DNA of 64,000 nucleotides. Origin: Glutinoglossum americanum. Taxonomy: Eukaryota > Ascomycota > Geoglossomycetes > Geoglossales > Geoglossaceae. The position numbers and the translations under genes were made by a program. Position 1 is the stretch's first letter; the number at the start of each line of letters is the position of its first letter. The notes under the pieces were generated by a model. It worked only from the letters and a program-made list of their open reading frames with translations. It had not been told where the DNA came from and did no database searches. Shown here in pieces: positions 45,226-57,200 of the stretch. Location of the stretch: NCBI GenBank assembly GCA_020080175.1, contig JAGHQL010000069.1, positions 1-64,000 on the forward strand, in the 5' to 3' direction.

Positions 45226-45828
45226 TCATTCCAATCCCAAGGCATCAGTGATCATGGAAATCGTAAATACGGTTCTGAGATCGATAGTAAACATGCAAAC
45301 TAGTGCCAAGGCTACTTTAACCTCCACGCTTGATATAAAAGACCCCTTACCATGAAGTGATGCCCTAAACCTCTTCAGAGGAGCAATAACTTCCTTAGTT
45401 TGGTCCTCAAACGACGCCGGAAAACAACTCCGAAGACGGGAGCGAACATCGTCTAGTTTCGCTTTTCCTGTTACAGCTTCCTCTGGGATGTGATAATAAA
45501 CCAGGAGTTCGTGGGCCGGATCGTCATGCCATACTTTCCCACAGTTCGGGACCTTGCAATATTCCTTCAGCACCCAGGCGGGACTGATGTGGTCGTATGG
45601 TATCTTCCGGGTGTCAATCAAGTAAAGTTCGATATCGGTTGCACCCTTGTTATTTATTGAGCGCATCCAATCGAGTGCCCTGGGTGGCGAGTTCGTGAGA
45701 GAGACGAATGGTGTTAGGACGTGCTCCTGCATAAGATGGAAGGAGATGAGATCACGCATTTCATCAGCCGAAATTTCCGTCGTTGTCGTCCAGGAGGACA
45801 AATCGCCCTGAGAGTAGGACGCCACCAC
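45226..45828 (-). CDS. DUF7587-like protein, single exon, possibly partial
   Basis: A 200-aa frame beginning MVASYSQGDLSS. The core LTPFVSLTNSPPRALDWM, then DIELYLIDTRKIPY and ELLVYYHIPEEAV, resembles the fungal DUF7587 domain, whose members typically read TPF(I/V)S, then an (I/V)ID/DTRK strand, then an HE-LFL-HxIP strand. The function of the family is unknown. The C-terminus is hydrophobic (VALALVCMFTIDL). DUF7587 proteins are often longer, so missing exons or truncation are possible. Confidence 0.5.
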   Translation of the reverse strand: MVASYSQGDLSSWTTTTEISADEMRDLISFHLMQEHVLTPFVSLTNSPPRALDWMRSINNKGATDIELYLIDTRKIPYDHISPAWVLKEYCKVPNCGKVWHDDPAHELLVYYHIPEEAVTGKAKLDDVRSRLRSCFPASFEDQTKEVIAPLKRFRASLHGKGSFISSVEVKVALALVCMFTIDLRTVFTISMITDALGLE

Positions 45829-46841
45829 GCGCCATGCGTGCTACATATAATTTGACACAGGCAGGATCTACACACTCCCACTGTCATATTACCCCTTCCC
45901 AGGGATACAAGCCCCTTCAATCCCCATACCTACAGTGCTGGAAAGTCTCATGGCGCCATGTATATACCCCACACCCCCAGCGAAGAAACCTAGGTGGAAT
46001 TTAGTTCTCCAATCTGATCACTCACCTCTGCTGGAAATAGGCGATTTAACCACATGTCCTCGCCACCGTCGTTTTTCTATCGATGGGCGTACATCAACTA
46101 TAGAAAGCGGAACGCGACTACCTCAGAGACCCATACCCACCACGGAGCCCCACCGCGAAGCCCCTATACCCATGCGCACACAACTTTTAACAGTACCTCC
46201 CCACCACCGGAAAAAATTCCCGGGATTTGGTGTAGGGGTTTTCCCGGATTCGACCGCCCGTGGCGACATTATATACCTGGGTTTCGGGGAGGAAGAAAGG
46301 AGAGAGAGAGAAAGAAAAAGGGCTCGCTGCTGGGGTAAAGCTTACGCGTGTGTGTGTGTGGGGGGGGACATCCCACATCTAAGTTTTTTTTTGGGGGGTT
46401 TCTTCCGTGCGTTCGACCTCTAGAAGAAGAAGAAAACTCGTTGGGATGTTTTTTTTCCCTCGGGAGTTAGTACGTATATGTCTACATGTATATATGCATG
46501 CTGGACGTGTTCCCCTCTCATCGCGCAACGGACCGCCACACTCTCCCTTGCTTCCGGTTCGATCGTCAGGCGAAAAATTAATTATCTTTATTTCTATTGG
46601 AAAATGCGCTGTTTAGCTATTCTCGCTATGGAGGTCGACATCTAGGTACGCTAAAGGCCTTAGATGGATGGGGGGGGTTGTGATCATCGTCTGCACAGAG
46701 CAGATTCACCACAACCGCAAGCTAAAAGATGCGCCTTCCCTGCATTTCACCCCCCGCCGTGTGCAAGCCTCGCAACTGCTGCGCCTTGCTATATTTCATG
46801 CCTTTAAAGCTATTGTGGAAGCTGTAGAATGATTTGGTCCA
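45829..46841. other. Intergenic, simple repeats
   Basis: About 1 kb, with GT and G runs at 46347-46368, T/G runs at 46384-46400 and an AT/GT run near 46475-46500. Open frames at 45935-46423 and 46054-46338 cross these runs and are not convincing. Confidence 0.55.
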
Positions 46842-49800
46842 TCACTCCGTTGGTAAAGGATACTCGGAATATCGTAATGGATGACCACCTCTCCCAACCA
46901 CCCCAACGCTAGCGCCAGCGCCAGCGCCAACCCCGTAGCCGCCATTACTAGCGGCGGGCGTGTTGGCGGCTGTAGTCGGAATGCTCGTGGTAGGAGGACT
47001 AGGGCTCGCTTGTCTGGATGGTTTGGGGCTCTTGGGGGCGCTGCCTGCTCTGATGGCAGGGCCTTTCCCTCTCGCCTGGGACTTTATCTCCTCTTCCTTT
47101 CTTCGTAGATACTCGTTCCTCTCTCTCAGTGTGGCCTCCAACTCGAGAATTCTCCGAGTGTGCCTTTCGTTCTCAGCCGAGACAGCCATTTGGCGCAACT
47201 TCGCCGCCTCACCGCTTGCCTTTCTCTTCAAGATCTCAACCTCATCCCTTAAGACTTGGCATTCTGATCCCGCTTCTGCGGCTAAACTGGAGTATTCTTG
47301 ATACTGAGCTCTGCAGTACTCAAGTTCGCGGGTCATGGATTTGACCTTTTGCTCAAGGCTTATCCTCTCAGCCATCTCCTTTTCAGCGTCCTCTCGAGCC
47401 CTTGCTAAATTAGCGACACCCGGTGTAGCCGAATAGGTTAGATCTGCTTTAGCCTGCTTGAGGAGGGCTTCAGTGTTGGCGCGCTCCTCCCTCAGCTTCG
47501 TAATTTCTGCAGTCATTTGTTCCCTCCGTATCCCGGCCTGCTTGAGAGTGGTCAGTGCGCTGTCGCGTTCGGCTCGAAGGTCCCGCATCTCCTGAACTTG
47601 ATCTTCATATTTCGTTTGCAGCTCACTAAAGTCTTGAATGTAATCCCGAAGGCGTCTTTCAATGCTCTGTGTCTCTTGCCGAATTTCTGCTTCCCGCCCT
47701 GCCTGTTTCTGGGCGTTTGCGTTTTGTAGTTGTAGCTGTAGGAACTTAGCACTAATCTCCCCTTGAGGGGGTGGGTACCATGACTGACTGACCTGTGGCT
47801 CTGGTCCACTAACCCCGTCGGCCGCATCCACAATTTGATGTGCTTTTTCTGAGGGTTCTATAGCTTTGCTCTTTCCCTCATTGGTGGTTGCAGGGGCTAG
47901 GCCGGGTGCTTGGGACAGATGGGCAACGGGATCGCTGATAAGTGATACCTCAAGTTCGCCTGAAACAATATTTTGAACTGGGAAGGAGGCTTCAGGCCTA
48001 GGCTTTTTCTGGGGCCCGAGACTGTCGTTGTTTTCGTCAACCTGTTACCGGCGTCAGCCATAGTATTTGAAGTGTGGGGTCGGCCATACCAAAGGCCGCT
48101 TCTGGCCGTTTTGGATGTCATCAGCCTTGTCCGGAGGCTCCTCAACACTCTGGAGGCTCTGTTGTGAATCCGTAGTGTGCGAGCCTGCGGGAGGTCCGAT
48201 ATCTCGTATGCTTCCGAGCGACGGTAACGGCCATTGTCCCGCCTCTCCTCCCGCTGATAGCCATTTTGCCAACTTTTCTGCCGCAACGGTAGGGCTGGGA
48301 TACCCTGGAGGCAACACGCCAACGTCAAGTCTAGATTTTGTGACGTAGTACACCATAGCCTGTACTCTCTCCTCTCCGCCCGGTGCTAGTGGTAAGTACA
48401 CATCCGCGTGTTCAACCGAGTTTTGAATCAGTAGGTGGAAGACCGGACATTTCTTTCCGACGATAACCGGGTGGTTTCTCATGATCTCAACGTGCCTGTC
48501 GTTTGGATTGAAGGTCCTGTCGAAAGCAACGACGAGCTGGGCGTCGGAGGCCACGTATATCGCTCCATTTTCGCCGGTTTCTTGAAGGGTGACCGTCATT
48601 TGACCGGGAAATGCTAGAGTCAACTCCATGCGGTTGTTGTCTGGGCGATCTGGACGACTAAATTTGAACCGATTCGCCTTGAGAAATAGCTCTAGGATGT
48701 CTAGTAATCGTTTGCTTTCGGCCAAGACGGCGATATGTAGCTTTTGATAGCGTATTTCCTCTAAGAAATGGTGTAAGAATTCGAATTTGGTACTGCAATT
48801 TTCCGACCATTTGGCTTCATCTTCTTCTGGTACTCCCTGCGGAGAAATTGTGTCGTTACCATCAAGATCGGGATGAATGGCTACTTTGCTGACTTTTGCG
48901 AGCATCTCCTTCATCTGACCGGTTAATGATGCGTCTCCGTCGCTCTCTGCTCGCACGAACACCTCGATCTCCTTGCGGTAATTATAGATGGTTTGCTGGT
49001 ATTGGTCCCTGACTCTAGCGTTCATAGGTAATGGTACAACGAATTCCATTTGGCCGAGACTTGCAGCCAAGATCGAGCTCGCGGCTTGAGTGGATAGCTC
49101 TTTATGTAGTGGTGAGTCGTGTGATTTCGATGGCGTCGGAAGGGTAGGGCTTCTGGCGTGAGGTGACCGCGAGGGCGTAGCGGGAAGATGTGGAACAATC
49201 TTAGCGGGCTGAGCTGGTTGAGCTGGTGGTTCTGTGGCGAAAGTCGGAGAAACGGTCGATCGTGAAGAGCGCAATAGCGACTCTTCTCGCATTGCTCGCT
49301 TAGCCGTGGCGTTGGCGAGGAGTGTGTTAAGCCTTTCGCGAAGAGTCAAACCCCCCGGAGGACTGCTTACCGGTTGGGCCCCGTCTGACATGCTTTCGTT
49401 GGACGATGGTGGTTGTAAACTCTGTACTGCCGGGGAGCTGTCAGATTCTTCTATGGAGTGAGATGGCGGAAAGGGAAGTGGAGAGCTATGTAGGCCCTGA
49501 TCTACGTGAGAATGGGTGTTTTCTTGTTGGTGCTGGGGATTTGATATATGTCCCGCAAAATCAGAATGAACGTGTGGGCCCTCGAGTTGTGCCGTTCCGG
49601 AAGGTGCATTCACTGTAGGTGGTGGGGTTTTGTTAATCGGGTCGAAGTCTAGAAGTTGTTCGCTACTAGAAGACCGGCTTCTTCCTTCGTCCTGTTGTAT
49701 TTCTATGGGGCGTTCTTCAGGGGATTTGGTGGTGTCATGCAGCCGCTGGCTAACACTGCCGCTGCCACTCCCGCTTAGTTGTGAACTTGTGGTGCCGTCG

Positions 49801-52800
49801 TTGTTTGATAGGAGTTGGGGGGCGGGCTCCGTCAATGGTGGCACTACTTGCGCTGCTTGCCAGGAATCTTCTGCAGAACTCTGTGGTTGACTAGCCTTAA
49901 CACCTTCCTCGGTTTGTTGCGATTCGGAATTAACAGGTAAATTGGGAGTTGTAGTCGAATCCTTAGTGGAATTCACCGGCTGGTCTGCTTCGAGATCCCT
50001 ACCGAGTGAATGTGATGTAGTATAGATAGACGAAGTATGGATGGGGGTCAATTTTTCGCTTTGGGTTTCAGCCTGGCGGCCGGGGACCAACACACACTCT
50101 TCAATCTGCTTCTGTCTCTCTGCTTCTGTGCTGAGAGCCAGAGGGACCTGTGTTTGGAAAACGGTATCTTGGTCACTATCGAGTTCTTCGAGCGCCAGAC
50201 ACTGGCCTAACCCAGCCTGCGAAACCTTCTGCGCGGCTTGGTAATATCCTGACTCCCCGTCACTTGCTGGATTAGCACCCTGAGGGGTCACGGAGAGGCT
50301 TTCGGCCACCGGCAGGGAGGATTCAACTAGCTGGGGTGATTCTACCAGGCAAGGGGATTCGAATAATGGGGAGAGTTCAACGTTTCGGGGACTCTCAACC
50401 AACTGAAGAGGATCTACCTGCCGAGGGGTCTCTGCTGACTGGGGCGCTTCAGCTGCTCGAGGAGATCCTACTTGTTGGGGAGATCCAACTGGCGAAGGAC
50501 TTTCCAGCGGCTGAAGAACTTCAATTGGTCGGGAGCTTCCCACTGGTTGGGGGATTTCGGTTGGCGGAAGACCTTTTGCCTGTTGAGGAACCTCGGCCAC
50601 TTGGGAGGGGATTTGCTGCTGGGGAGTTTCCGCTGGCTGATGCGGTTTTGCTAGTGGGGGAGCTTCGAATTCCGCAGATTGGGATGCTCCAGATGACTGA
50701 ACTGCTTCGAGCGGTAAAGTATTTTCTATCGGCTGTGGAACTTCAACCGGCAGAGATGATTCGGTCGGCTCAGGGAGTTCTCGCTGGGAAGCTTGGACTG
50801 GCGGAGAAAAGGTTTCTGCTGATGGAGGAGCCTTAGCCGGGTGAGACCTTTCCGATGGCTGGGGGGGTTCTGCTCGCTGAGGCGATTCTGCTAGTAAGGG
50901 GTTTCCCGAGATCTGGGGAACTCCCGCTGGATGCGCCTCTTTTGGTGGCTGAGAATATCCTAGTGATTGCGGTGTTTCTACTAGCCCGGGAGACTTTGCT
51001 GGATGAGGCTCTTCCACAAACAGAGAGATATCCTCTGGATGCGAAACCTCCACTGGCTTCGGGGAATCAACTGGCTGGGGTATTTCTAGTGGCAGAGTAT
51101 CTTCTGCTGGCTGCGGCGCTTCCGCTCGCTTGGGAGGTATAACAGATTGAGAAACTCCTAATGGCTCAGAGGAATTGATTTGCTGAGGGTTTCCCGCTGG
51201 TAGAGGGGATTCTGCTTCGCGAGGCGATTTCTCGGGCCTAGGAGATTGGACTTGTTGGGAAACGGATTTCGCAGGTGGAGATGCTTCTGATGGCTCGGAA
51301 AGCTCGACCTGCCGAAGGCCCCCAACCGGTCGAGGAGATCCCACTGGTGGGGAAGCTTCCGTTGGCTGAGGAATTCCTATTATTTGATGTGCTTCCGCGG
51401 GTTCGGAAGGCTTCACCGGTTCGGAAATTTCCGCCGGCGGTAATGTTTCCGCTAGGTCAGATAACCCACCTTTCTGAAGAGTTCCCGCAATTTGAGAAAT
51501 CTCCACTGCCTGAGGGGCCTCTGCTGGCTGAACAACCTCCGCGAGCTGAAGGAGCTCTCGTTGGATGGGACTAAATGCGGCGGAAATCCTTTCGCCTGGG
51601 TTGCCAACTTTCACGTTCTCGTTAATGCGCTTTTCACCGGTCCCCTCCTTTTGCTGATTGGTACACCCCTCCTGGCTGGGGTCTTCTAGAGCGGTATCCT
51701 CCGCGATATGTCTAATGGCAGGCTCGGGAGAGCCCTCTTCAGTGATTGACTTCGAGGCGGCGTCGCCTTCTGCGCGCTGGTCTTGGCCACTGGTATCTGT
51801 AGGGGAGATGGGGCTCCCTTTAGTTACCGGCTGTGGAGGTTCCCCAGGCTTTTCTTGCTCCGGTCGACCGGTATTGTCCGCTGGGGGTTGGAAGCTGCCG
51901 TTGCTACGTTGTATCGAGGTCCCGCCGCTTTCGTCAAGCTGGGGGTGACCAGGAAGCTCAGAGTTATCCTCTGTTGCAACCTTTGATGCTTCTTCCGTTG
52001 CAGTGAGCGTATCGCTGGAGGACGGAGGTGATGATCCTGGGCTATGGAAAATTTCAGAGCTTTCCGATGCGCGCGCGCGATCAGACGGGCCGGAAAGGGT
52101 CGCAATACGGTCACTCGCTGACTCAGAATTCACCGGACTCGTTAGCAGGATAATGTCTTCAGTCTCTTTTATCGAAGCATTGACTGCTTTGTCGATAGGG
52201 CTTCTTGGCACCGTTATCTGACCTGGTGATTCTTGGACACTTTGCGAGTCGGGAATAATTCTCTCCGGATCAAAAGCCACTGGCAGCGGCTTTTTGCAAT
52301 GGTCCAACTGTGGGCTGCGAACAACCTGCACAAGGCTGTCCCTGCCTGTCGCGATCGGGACCGAGTCTTGCGGAGAGTTAGGCGATGGCTGAGTCTGTGA
52401 AGATAAAAAAGCGCTCGAGGACCGGTCGTAATTAGACTTCTCAGACTCGTCGATCTGCGGGACTGGAACTCGCAACTCCACTATGTTGGAAACTTCCTCC
52501 TCTAGCACATAACTATCCTCAATCTCTAATTTATCTTGGGGATTTGCTAAGGTTAGAGATGATCGCGATTCGGAAGTCTCGTCGTCTGTAAGGAGAGGTT
52601 CGAAAGGAGCTGCTTCAGATGCGGCGCGTCTCGAGCTTGAGCCCGGAGAATGGGGATGCTTTTTATGGCGATCGCGGTGGACCTGGTGATCACGTTCGCG
52701 CTCAAGGCTTCCTGAGAGACGTGCTCGCTTAGAAGGCGGCTCTTGGGATGAGGGATCATTAGCAGCGACGTTAGTGGTTGATGCAGAAGCGGAGGCCGAT

Positions 52801-53342
52801 TCCGATTCCGATTTCGATTTCCTGTGCCGCTTTCTGGAGGGATTCGGCCCGGTCTTGAGAGTTGGGGCTGTTGCTGTTGCTGGCGCTGGCGTTGGCGCTG
52901 TGGTTGTAGCCTTTAGCAGCTTCTGCTCTTCCCAGTGATCGATCGCTTCCTTGTTGGCGTTGGCCTTGGGTTCCTTCAGGTACGCAGCGCGTCAGAACTG
53001 TATATAAAAGCAGGAATACTCTTACTGGGGATGTAGTTGACTGGGGGGAAAGCAAAGGGGAATATCATGCGCAGGCGTTTATCTACTCACCCAAGTGGGC
53101 GCATAGGACTCTCCAGTTACTGGATCGTCCTCCCAATCTATCAGATACTTGTTTCCCTTTTCTGCCTGTATAGACCTGACAGTCCACAATTTATCTGCAT
53201 CAGCGATTGCTGCTGGCTTTGATTTTCTGGGTCGACTAGGCGACGCCTCAGGCTTATCAGCACCGCGAACTTTACTGAGACGTTTCGAAGGAGTATTTGA
53301 GCTCGACGTGTTCTTGCGCTTTCGTTTGGAAGGAGTGGCCAT
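46842..53342 (-). CDS. Chromodomain protein with an HDA1-complex subunit 2/3-like domain
   Basis: Exons are 53342-53091, 52973-48090 and 48041-46842, giving 2,111 aa. After a basic N-terminus comes a chromodomain (about 55-110: LWTVRSIQAEKGNKYLIDWE, SYAPTWEPK, HWEEQK), which usually reads methylated histone H3. A very long disordered region includes a Pro/Glu repeat (about 540-980). A domain at about 1390-1690 (GQMEFVVPLPMNARVRDQY, FLHHFLEEIRYQKLHIAVLA, RHVEIMRNHPVIVG) resembles PF11496, class II histone deacetylase complex subunits 2/3. A coiled coil (about 1813-2043) ends the protein, as in Hda2/Hda3. It probably links an HDA1-type deacetylase to methylated chromatin. Both introns are frame-checked: one splits the chromodomain, and the 48-base second lets translation pass a stop just beyond the HDA domain. 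Confidence 0.82.
50290..51570 (-). repeat. Degenerate coding minisatellite, about 30 bp unit
   Basis: Inside the chromodomain/HDA gene, units of about ten codons of the form xPxPxE(S/A)PQP repeat several dozen times with much variation. On the plus strand this appears as recurring GGGGAxTCxxCxGGCTG-type blocks. The encoded tract is Pro-, Glu-, Ser- and Gln-rich and surely disordered. Confidence 0.85.
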
Positions 53343-54237
53343 TATGCGAGAACCGCCAGGGCAGTCAGTTGGAAAGCCCAGGTGTTGGAGGTTGCGGTGG
53401 AAGAAGGGTCCATGATACAAGGAAATTAAGAAAATTAAGCGTGAGCGTTGCAGCCCAAGGCCGTCGATATAGTGGGTCCGCGTGCACAGTGAACGAATTG
53501 GTCGAAACACAGAGAGCACAGGGCGTGCAGAGGATCGAGTTACTGATCGTAGCTGGTACCACTCTCTCTATCCTACCCTTTGACCCGAAACCACTGCTCA
53601 CCACTCTGACTGGCTCTGACTAAGCAGCCGAGTGGGCGAAAGTAAGATTAGTGAGAGTGTTAGAGTGTTAAGCAGTGAACGTAGTGAGAATATATTGAGA
53701 GAAGCGATACTGTAGGGAGCGTTGGATATGCAGTGGGCAGTGAGTGCAGTGATGTCTCAGAGGGCAGACCAAGGTCAGATCAGATCAGGAGGACCATGAC
53801 AGGCGCTCCATCGTGCTGAATTGTCACTGGCTCGTCATGAGTTCCACACAAACTCGTTTTATTCGCATGGGCAGACGAACAGAAAACCGAAAGACCGAGT
53901 TGAACAATTGAGCAAACTTGTCAAACCTGCATGTCAGGACCAGGCAGGATTGGCCAGTCGGATTAGGCTTAGGCCCTTACCTTTCAGGCACTGGCTCGCC
54001 GGTTCCTCGCTGGTTCCTCGCTGGTTCCACACCCCCACCGGGCCACTCAGCGTTCTTCGCTCAACCTCAACTTCAAAACTTCAGCACAATCGACCTGCTC
54101 TACTCCGCTTCGTTCTCGCAATCATCGCCTGACGCTCTAGCACTTACATCCTCTTGTTGATGACAGGGGCTCAATTGCTACATGTCTTTGCATTGATCAA
54201 GCGTCGCGCAGACAGCCAAGCGCCATCAGTCGCTGTC
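53343..54237. promoter_or_regulatory. Divergent upstream region of the chromodomain and telomere-protein genes
   Basis: About 900 bases between divergent starts. A stretch at 53640-53760 is rich in imperfect GTGAGAG/AGTGTTA/AGTGA units. The repeat GGTTCCTCGCT occurs at 54001-54024. No coding feature is supported. Confidence 0.5.
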
Positions 54238-57200
54238 ATGTCTTCTCCAACCTCACAAACGAGTGGCCACTCTCCGCTTTCCGCAACTACGCCTCTTCCT
54301 ATAGCCCAACTCGATCCTTCGTTGCCGTCGCTCTCCTCCAAGTCGATCAGGGCTATTGTGACCCTGATATGGCCATACTCTTCCTCCAAGCGCAGCATCT
54401 CTCTCCTTGTTGCAGAACCTGACTTCCGGCTGCGCCGCAATCGTGGCCAAGTACGCATCCACTTCCATGGCTCGGCCGCGAAAGCCGTTGCTAGGCAAGG
54501 GGTTGGGAACGGTGATGCCGTGAGTCTTGGGTTAGAGGGTGCGGAGTGGCTCCCAGTAGGGGTGGTGAGCACACCCGGAAAGGGGATAGATTGGGAATTG
54601 TCATTTGCGGAGCGACTGTTAATGGAGGTTGGTGTGTCTCTTAAATTTTATTTGAGATAATAGACTGGCTAATGCAATCCGCTACCCGTTTAGCTTCATC
54701 GTGATGCGCAGCCGAATGTGGTATTGAATGTCGACCATCCGACACCATCGCCAGAGCCGGAGGCTCAGGCCGCATCACCCCCACAGTCTCCACCCCCACC
54801 GCCTCCATCTATAGGCTCCCAACACCTCCCAGAACCCAAACAAGCTCCCATGAATGAGTGGTCATCACCCGCCTTCCTGAAACGCGCCAGGCTTTCCTCA
54901 GGATCGCTTTTTGGATCCTCTTATGACCCGTTTGCAGATGCTGATGGTTTCATCGAGGGTAAAGGGAGGAAAAGGACTAGATTCTGGAGAGAGAGCGGCC
55001 AGTGGAGGTATACGGATAGGACCCCTAGTCCAGAGAAGGAAATTCTAGGATCACCTCCTGAAGAAGCAGGAGATTCGATGGATATGGACGAGGATGTAGT
55101 GACAGCTGCCTCCGGTTTGAGTGCGCACAAGCCTTTGGCTGAAGAACAAGGAACTGAAATCTCCGTGCAGGAAAATCATGAGGAGATCATAACTGCAAAA
55201 GAACTTGGGATAGCCCTGGAAAATGAAATGAGGTCCACTGAATCGAGTATGGAGGGTTTTGCGCAGACAGATGCAAGTGCGGCTAGCAACCAACAAGAAG
55301 GGCTGCAAGCACAAGAGCCTTACTTGGACTTGGACGCTGTTTTCGACACTGCGGGTCCCATACCCTCGTCCCTAGAGTCAGATGGAGCGGCACTGCCATC
55401 CCGGCTGACAAGTTATCCAGCCCTGCCTGAATCTCCTGGAAGCCACGCTGCCCCGCATATGCAAAGGTCCTCTGTTATGCCGCTTCAAACTGAGGCTGAC
55501 GAATATGGGCCGTCATCTGGATCGCAAAAGGCTCCGTTATCACCCAGACTCAGGCCTGTACCCTCTCCTTCGTTACCTGCAGTATCCCCATTCGATTCTT
55601 CGTTTACAGAGACCATCGGCTACCTTGACCCTATACCAGCTAGGATGCAACCAGACTTTGAGGCGACGAGCGAACATGACAAGACTGTGAGTTCGGAGTT
55701 GAATTTTAAGGGCGATGTGGAGAAAGAGAGTCTATACCCCTTCGCCCCTCATGACGCAAGTCTGTTGGCCGACTCGAATGTGGGTGAACGTTTGGAGATG
55801 AGCACGGACGAAATAGAAGCTGCTGAGGTTCAATCTACCGGTCTAGCCTTTATAGTTCCATCTACTGTGTTGGTTCAGGACGAAGGTTCGGGGGGCGAGC
55901 GAGAGGATATAGATAATGAGTCTGAGTCTGAGACGGACGAATTTGAGGATGATGAACGGGAAGAGCTTTACTCATCTATTATCCCTCGGCAGAAGCAACT
56001 TGTTGCCGCAAACACAGTCGACGGACACGAGCTACAGCCGGAAACGTACGAAGGCATTCAAAATGATCTGCGTTTCTCTAGCCCGCCTAGAATCGACCAA
56101 AATGACGGCGTAAAGCCTAATTCTGGGTCGGAAGGCTCAGAAGACTCGGAAGACTCAGACGATCAGCAATCTTTATCTCAAGAGGGTCAAATCTCCGACG
56201 AAGAAGCGGACGAAGAGTCAGGCTCAGGTGATGAGCCATCTGCCGGTGGACTTGCTGATGAGATTGATTCGGAACAGGGTGAGTTCGAAGGGGATGAGGA
56301 AGAGTTGTACTCCTCTAGTTCATCTCCGATTTCGCAGAAGAGGGCTACGACTCAGGAGGTTGAAGTTATTGATTTGGTCTCGGATGACGACGATGAACCA
56401 CAGCGGGAAGTTCAACCCGAGATGATAGTGAGGCAGTCGATGCGATTTGGCTCAGACGGAGCCACTATGTCTCGTTTTATTTCTGAACCAAAAGCTGACA
56501 GCCCTGCCGAGCAGTGGGGTAAGGTGCTTGCCTCGCGGAACGAGTTGAGGGGTGAACAACGGAATGTGGAAGGGTCGGAAGAATACGAACAAACTCTAAT
56601 TATTGGGAGGGGGGACGAGGTATATGAGGGTGGCATAAGAGCGGATGGGAACAATATCCCTCAAACACAAGTAGAACTAGAGGAGGACGTTAATTTCCGA
56701 GGACAAGTGGAAATGTACGAGATTGAGCATAGGGAGATTGATGAGGGGGGGGGCTTAGCAGAGGGGCAAGAGGACAGAATTACAAGCCGAAAGCTGGAGT
56801 CACGACCACACGTCACCTACCAAATAGAGATACTTAGGGAAGAGGCATCCGAGAGCCAGCACCCCGTCGGCGCTGACGATACAATAGAAGTACAGACCGT
56901 AGAGAAGTCGGTAGTCGGAATTCCTCCAATGGCAGACAGTCGTTCCGATATGGACGGGGATAAACAGCCGAGCACGAAAGACAACGAGAGTGGTGGCAAC
57001 GCGGGCCCTAGAGCCGATGCCATACTCGGTAGAGGGGAGCTACCGCCTAGTCACGAGGCTGAAGAATACGGGACCTTAGATGGCAAAGACGAGCCTCGGA
57101 GACTCTGGCGTCGCCCCCCGAAAGCAACGGATTATGATCTCGTAGACGCTCAGCTGCAATCGGAATCTTTCAGACATTCGCAGCAAGAGCCATCACACGA

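Noticed and set aside
45935-46423. 162-codon open frame on plus
   Set aside because: Runs through simple GT and G repeats; no recognisable protein features.
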